Shown: in pieces, positions 58,926 through 64,000 of the stretch
Layout of the letters: every line of letters begins with the position of its first letter
Position numbering within the stretch: the stretch's first letter is position 1
Origin: Cyathus striatus
Taxonomy: Eukaryota > Basidiomycota > Agaricomycetes > Agaricales > Nidulariaceae
NCBI GenBank assembly: GCA_025738555.1
Contig: JAOVFP010000001.1
Location: 62,001-126,000, forward strand
Direction of reading: 5' to 3'
Length of the DNA: 64,000 bases
The notes under the pieces: model-generated
The model's database searches: none
What the model was told of the DNA's origin: nothing
Seen by the model: only the letters and a program-made list of their open reading frames with translations
Made by a program: the position numbers and the translations under genes

Positions 58926-59850
58926 CATATAGAGATGGTTCCTCGAAGGCAAGTTTCAGGGGAGTGCTACATTCATAAATATGCACAATTAGTTTACATT
59001 TATTGACATTCAATACCATGGATCAACTTTTAGTATTTAGTTTCTGTGGAACCAAATACATCGTAACGTCCCAGTAGGTTTGGATGAGAATTGAGCAATA
59101 ACGCTACATGTTCCTAGAGAAGCGGCCTGACTCCGCCACCCGACGCGAAGAGGAGTGAAATGAAGGCAGAGATACATTATTGATTTATCACTCAAAAAGA
59201 GCGTAATTGTAGAGGTGTAAGGTGGGTTGACGCCTAAAAAAAGAAATTAGTAAGCGAGTCGGTTGAAGATCCGTTCGACCTGGGTGTTCTAAGGTGTCGA
59301 GAAAGGGAGAGAATATTTCACTCAATTTGGGAGGAAGTAGATACATAGTTTTTAAAGAAAATTAGTATAAAGAGACTACTTAAAGAGGAATAGTTGAATA
59401 AAGCGGAAATTAATAATGTTGAGATCATAGATTATTGGAAGAAAAAGGAAAAGCTTGAAACATAAAGCATACCAGTGAATTGAAAGAGAATTTATAAAAT
59501 AAAAACGTGAGGAGAGAGACTAGAGGCGATGACACGGCCACTGGTAAGGTGAACTGCGGTATTTAGTGGCTCTTGGTAGCGCGCAGTACCAACAATATTT
59601 AGTTACTCTTGATTAATTGCGGCGTTGAGGCGATGTACAAGTGTGTCGGCGTTGGAGGGAGAAAGTGAGAGAACGCGCGAACAGCGCGTCGACGCACGCA
59701 TCAGTTGATTACGCAATGGAAATAACGTTCGCGCGCTATGATAACGAAATCAGTAAAATCTTCAGTTTTGTAGTGCAGGCGAAACGCCTGCTCTACAGTA
59801 ATGAATTCTTATTCAATAGTATACTTTTATATATCGCTGCCAGAGATATA
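58926..59850. other. No recognised gene
   Basis: A/G-rich plus strand with short frames only. No repeat ends were found. Confidence 0.45.
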
Positions 59851-61650
59851 CATAGGGAGTAAGAAGAATAGGATGAAAGTGCTTACACAATTGTGTCGGT
59901 ATGTTGGCCCAGGGGCGAGGGAAAAAGAGAATGCGGAGGGGTGAAAGGAAAGCGATTAGGGCTACTGATCTGGGAAAGAAAGCAGATATGAAACGAAGGA
60001 GGCGAGAGGGCATAAGAAGCCATATAAGTGAACGGAAGGGAAGAGGGAGGATGAAGATCGGATACGGAAACCCAAATGAACGAACGCAGAAAGGGAGGTA
60101 GGTAGAGATCGGTGTGTACCATACATAAACGCCCCTAACTCCCATAAACCACTTCCCACTTACATCCTCAGCATCTCCACCCATCTTCACCAACGAGATC
60201 GTCGACCAGATCACTCGCCAAACCCAGGGTTAAAGCGTAGAAACAAGACTTAACACGTGAGTCCAAGCGTTCTTCCTAAGCGTTGTGCGCTTGAGGCTGT
60301 GCAGATGTTGTCGATGGGTTGAGAAGATTACATTGTACAATGGCGTTGAGAAAGTCGGCAAAGATGGATGAAGGTGGAGGAAAGCACTGTGACTCTACTT
60401 CGCTGATCATACTCGCGACGGCATCTTTTTCTCTGCATAGTAACTGTGCTCGTGGTACGTGGCACACCACAGCAACCCTTCCTGCGCGGTTACCGCGGTC
60501 CATCCGCACGCAAATATCCATTAAGTTACATGAAACGGAATTCCGTCATCTGAATCATACTGTATGTGCACCAGGAGGACGAGAGGCGGGTGTCTAGGAG
60601 CTATGATCCACCAGGATATTCAAGGGTGAAAGGTGTGTTTGCGCCAGAACTGAAGTGTCATTCGTAACTCAGGTGTTGTTCAGTCAAACTGAGGCATTGG
60701 TGGTGGCGATGAAAGTGGGGGTGGGGGTGAAGATGCTGGTGGTGACGGCGGTGGTAGGGGTGATGAAAAAGGTAGTGAGGCGTATGAGAAACTGGTGCTA
60801 CAGTACCCTCCTCGGACCTCCAGAGTCAACCCGATGCATCCAGGAAAAGAATTGGAAAATCGACGACCCAGAGCTGAGGATACCTCCATCGAACGACCTC
60901 CCATGCACATCAGCACGAATGCATAACCCTATCGTGACTCCCGAGAATGACGCCAGTAACTCCGTTATGAAGATTTGCTTCTTAGATGGACTGGAAGAGG
61001 TACGAGGGTTGGGAGGTGTAAGTGGTTCAGACTTGATGTGTCCTTCGTAGGTGTTATTGGTTTATGCTGACGTGTTGTCGATGGCGACGGGGGCTGCGAG
61101 GGCTTAGGGACGATGAAGATGGTGAAAAGAGGTGGACGAATGACACATTGCTTTTATTAATGTTAGCGTAATGTCTAGCAAATACGGTATCCTCTCACTC
61201 ATTAGATGTCCTTGGTCGTATAATTGTCCTCTTCGTGAGGCGTAGATGATACAAGCAAAGTTCTCATTCACCTGATGCCGTGGTGGGTCAAGGGTACGTC
61301 AAGCAACCGAGATCCTCCCAGTTCCCACCCTCCAACTTCAAATGAGCTCTGACTTTCGATTGACCAGAACCCTCAGCTATTCGTCGAAGGTTCGTATTGC
61401 ACCCCTGAGGGCTGGTAGAGCCATGCCGTCATTCCTTTCGACAGGCTCCTGGGCGTGACGCTACGACGGGGGTTATGAAGGGAGAGGAGTGCGATGCATG
61501 GTTGGTTGAGGCTGAAGGTGGGAGGAAAGCGATGAGGATGGACATATGGATGCCCTACCGATATTGGTCCGTGCGCATATCAACATGTCACGTGCATGTT
61601 TAGCTCAGCGCTCAGCATCCGAATCGCAACATCACATTGCTCATCATATA
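59851..61650. repeat. Dispersed repeat R1, copy 5
   Basis: Same blocks and order as copy 4 (GGGCATAAGAAGCCATATAAG, CACCAACGAGATCGTCGA, TTGCTTTTATTAATGTTAGCG, and CGTGCGCATATCAACATGTC near 61569-61588). No conserved frame. Confidence 0.6.
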
Positions 61651-61833
61651 CTTTGTGTGATTCACTTCGTTGACTTGCTTTACATAGCTCCGGCATTGTC
61701 TAGCGTCGGCGAAAAAAAGCGAAGTTAAAAATCTTCTGCTCCTATCAGGCGGTCCATAATCGTATTATTAATATCTACACTGTCCGGTCTCACTTGAAGG
61801 GAACCGAGAGAGAGAGCTTAGTCTTCGACTCCG

Positions 61834-61879
61834 GCAGGAAGGTGACACGTGACCAACTCTGCTCGTACCACCTTCCTGC
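61834..61879. other. Hairpin near the 5' end of the second DIRS-like element
   Basis: GCAGGAAGGTG (61834-61844) and its exact complement (61869-61879) with a 24-nt loop, 114 bp before the gag start. It may be part of the terminal repeat. Confidence 0.55.
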
Positions 61880-61992
61880 TACCGCCAGAAATACCTACCA
61901 ACCCGGCACGCGCGCTGAAGTCTCACCGGAATTTTCATTTCTATCATACTAAAACCGCGTCAACATACTAAACATATTAAACATTATATACA

Positions 61993-62967
61993 ATGCAAAG
62001 AATGGAGTCAGATCCATCAGGTGAAATATGCCCAGACTTCAGAGGAGAAATCTTTGAAGACATGCGCAACATGGCCAGGGGGGGAAATGAACAGATGACG
62101 GATGAAGAAGCAATAGAAAAACTGGTAATGACATGGCAGGCAACTCATCGGAGAAAGGTGACAGCGTGGGAGGCACAAATGCAGGCAGAAAATGAAGAGA
62201 GGCAGCACCGTCAACTAGAGGAGGAACCACAATCCCCCCAGCCAGACGAGAACAGGGATGGACAAAGGGAGAACAATGGCAGACAATGGGTGGGTAGCAG
62301 AGAGCCAAGCCCACGAGCAGATGGTAGACAGAGGCATAGGCACGACGAAGAAGAGGAAAGCAGACCGAGAAAAGTAAAACCTTTCATCTTTGACGCAAAT
62401 GTAGGAATAGAGACTATGCCATTGACTAGACCAGCTCAATATGCTATAACCAAACTAAAGGATTGAGCATATGTCGAGATAGATTACTTCACACCACGCG
62501 GGTGCAGCTTAGCAAAACACGAGAAATCCACGAGTTCAGCAGACACCCTAGGCTTCACAACAGGTGCAAATGGGACAATTGCACTCCAACCGTTATCAGC
62601 AATAAACCCCCTGAAGAATATACGTCAGGACATAGAGTTGTCATGGAGCGAGGTAAACAAGGCATGACATGCCATGTCAAGACACATGGTGGAAATAGGG
62701 GCACCAGTATGGCCAAAACATATAATACAGGCATTTTCGGACTTTTTGGGGGTTTTAGATGCACACCCCATACGAGAACAAGAATACGGAGACGAAACAA
62801 TTGTGAAATATCAAGCCATAGTCAGGAGAGAGTGGCATGATCGGATGGAATTAGGCTGGGGCATGAACCTGGGCATAGTCAATAACATCCTGCTACAGCA
62901 GATCCGACAAGACATCGTAATACAGAATGGAGCAGACAGAGCAAGAGAGGTCAGTACCACTCCATAA
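61993..62967 (+). pseudogene. Gag of the second DIRS-like element, two TGA stops
   Basis: The frame from MQRMESDPSGE continues without shift to 62967 but holds TGA at 62464-62466 (LKD*AYVEIDYFTPRG) and at 62665-62667 (EVNKA*HAMSRHMVEIG). The first half is acidic/basic and coiled (EAQMQAENEERQHRQLEEE). Tryptophan codons are the likely originals at both stops. Confidence 0.7.
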
Positions 62968-63308
62968 CATGAAAAAAAAGAAAACAATACTGACCTATGA
63001 ATTCCGATCCCCTTTTCTTTTTCCTTTTTACATATGCACACAAACGGCAATTCAATACACCTAATACGACATGCCATATGCCACTGCCATTGCCATTGCC
63101 ATATAAATACACCATTTGCCATGTGGGTATCAACATGAATTGTACGCCCCTCACCACTGGATAAATGGCACAGTTGAATGCGATGGTGATGCGGGCATCG
63201 CAAATGCTATTGGAAACACCAAGGAAAAGGAGGTATGACCAGTCACGCTCACGATCTCCAAAAAGAGCAAGGATAACATCAGACTGACATGGCCAACAAC
63301 AACGGAGC

Positions 63309-63650
63309 ATGTCACCATCCCCCAAAGATCAGACACCCAAAACCAACAAGTTTTTTCAGAAAGGCGCAGCGAAACCACAGAGCGTCACCGCTTGCGCCAT
63401 GTGCTTGGGACGACGCAAACACGAGTTCTCCAAGTGTGACAAACGACAACTATGGGATGGCTTCACCAAAGCATGGGCAATACGTGGAGAGAACAGAAAG
63501 CTCACCAAACCCAATGGCGACAGCATATGCTTCCAATGGCAAATGCCAACAGGATGCCTCGACACAACACACCCAGACCGACACTGCTGCTCAGGGTTTG
63601 GGAACACCGACCATGGTGCTCAGAAATGTCCTCGAGCAGAGAAGTTATAA
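63309..63650 (+). CDS. Gag C-terminal exon with Cys/His cluster
   Basis: CAMCLGRRKHEFSKC, then a cluster from CFQWQ (about residue 74) to HGAQKC at the end: Cys/His spaced as in the gag of the first DIRS-like element. It probably joins the 61993 frame through an intron of about 300 nt, as there. The stop at 63648-63650 overlaps the RT frame. Confidence 0.6.
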   Translation: MSPSPKDQTPKTNKFFQKGAAKPQSVTACAMCLGRRKHEFSKCDKRQLWDGFTKAWAIRGENRKLTKPNGDSICFQWQMPTGCLDTTHPDRHCCSGFGNTDHGAQKCPRAEKL

Positions 63651-64000
63651 ACCACTTACACCATACAAAGTCGAGAAGTGGGAGGAGAAACTATGGGCAT
63701 TTGGATTGGAGGAAAGGTATGAGAGGGTGGTTGAAGGTTTACGTTGGGGTTTTCAGTTTGGCATACCCGCTATTGCCAAAACATACACACCATCAAATCA
63801 CAAATCAATCAATCAATATGATGCGGCATACATGGATATCATTGAGAAGGAATTCAGAAGTGGAAGATACCTGGGACCACTCTCACGATGTCAAACAGAA
63901 GAACTCATTGGGCCATTCCAGTCATCTCCGGTATCACTCATTCCAAAAACTGGACCAGTGGGGCGATTTCGAGCAATACACAATTTCTCTTTCCCACACA
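63625..64000 (+). CDS. Reverse transcriptase, N-terminal part (partial)
   Basis: Reads YKPLTPYKVEKWEEKLWAFG, GLRWGFQFGIP, YTPSNHKSINQYDAAYMDII, LIGPFQSSPVSLIPKTG and FRAIHNFSFPH to the window end. These match FMTSPLGLVPKP and DLSFPRSHP of the first DIRS-like element at the same order and spacing. The start is not defined; the frame overlaps the gag end. Catalytic motifs lie outside the window. Confidence 0.75.

Larger units (their letters stand above)
61740..64000 (+). mobile_element. Second DIRS-like element, cut by the window edge
   Basis: Gag, zinc-knuckle part and the start of a DIRS-type RT follow each other on the plus strand. The recombinase and right end lie outside. It differs strongly in sequence and base composition from the element at 17880 (A-rich rather than GC-rich), so the two are separate families. 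Confidence 0.72.

Overview
The window looks like repeat-rich nuclear DNA of a mushroom-forming basidiomycete (Agaricomycetes). The evidence is a class I hydrophobin, many 49-73 nt GT-AG introns, a tRNA-Glu gene with an intron in the anticodon loop, a family of F-box proteins with an N-terminal CxxC and coiled coil, a seven-helix membrane protein of the type common in Agaricomycetes, and DIRS-type retroelements. No bacterial features are present. All calls come from reading the sequence; no database was searched.

Layout. 0-6 kb: a small MITE, an empty stretch, then two tandem F-box genes on the minus strand (1958-3724 and 4150-5956). 6.2-12 kb: a TA-flanked inverted-repeat element, a doubtful gene, an F-box tail relic, a six-exon GH18 chitinase (9194-10680) and a convergent two-exon F-box gene (10763-12032). 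12.3-17.9 kb: copies of a dispersed repeat (called R1 here), tRNA-Glu relics, an F-box relic and a second TA-flanked element. 17.9-22.6 kb: a decayed DIRS-like retrotransposon. 25.3-35 kb: a 1 kb element with an 8-bp target duplication, a small secreted cysteine-rich protein gene (26554-27054), an element with arrays of AACTTTTT motifs that contains a nested MITE, and a 4.6 kb element (30392-34995) that joins a Ulp1-like protease to a pogo/mariner-type DDD transposase. 35-39.3 kb: a second copy of the 13.5-16.5 kb segment, broken by an LTR-like insertion and by an element with 94-bp identical inverted repeats. 40-50 kb: an intact tRNA-Glu(CTC), an F-box pseudogene, another R1 copy, the hydrophobin and an intact F-box gene. 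51-59 kb: a short-chain dehydrogenase, a second tRNA-Glu, a different F-box gene and a disrupted seven-helix gene. 60-64 kb: the last R1 copy and the start of a second DIRS-like element cut by the window edge.

Two themes stand out. First, a block made of [SDR promoter and exon 1] - [hairpin] - [tRNA-Glu] - [F-box gene] appears several times in different states of decay, so F-box expansion here seems to travel with a tRNA gene. Second, paralogous copies give several natural empty sites, which fix insertion boundaries at single-base level. The transposon ORFs stay in one frame but are broken almost only by TGA/TAG/TAA codons at positions that look like former CGA, TGG or CAA/CAG codons. This fits C-to-T decay of silenced DNA.
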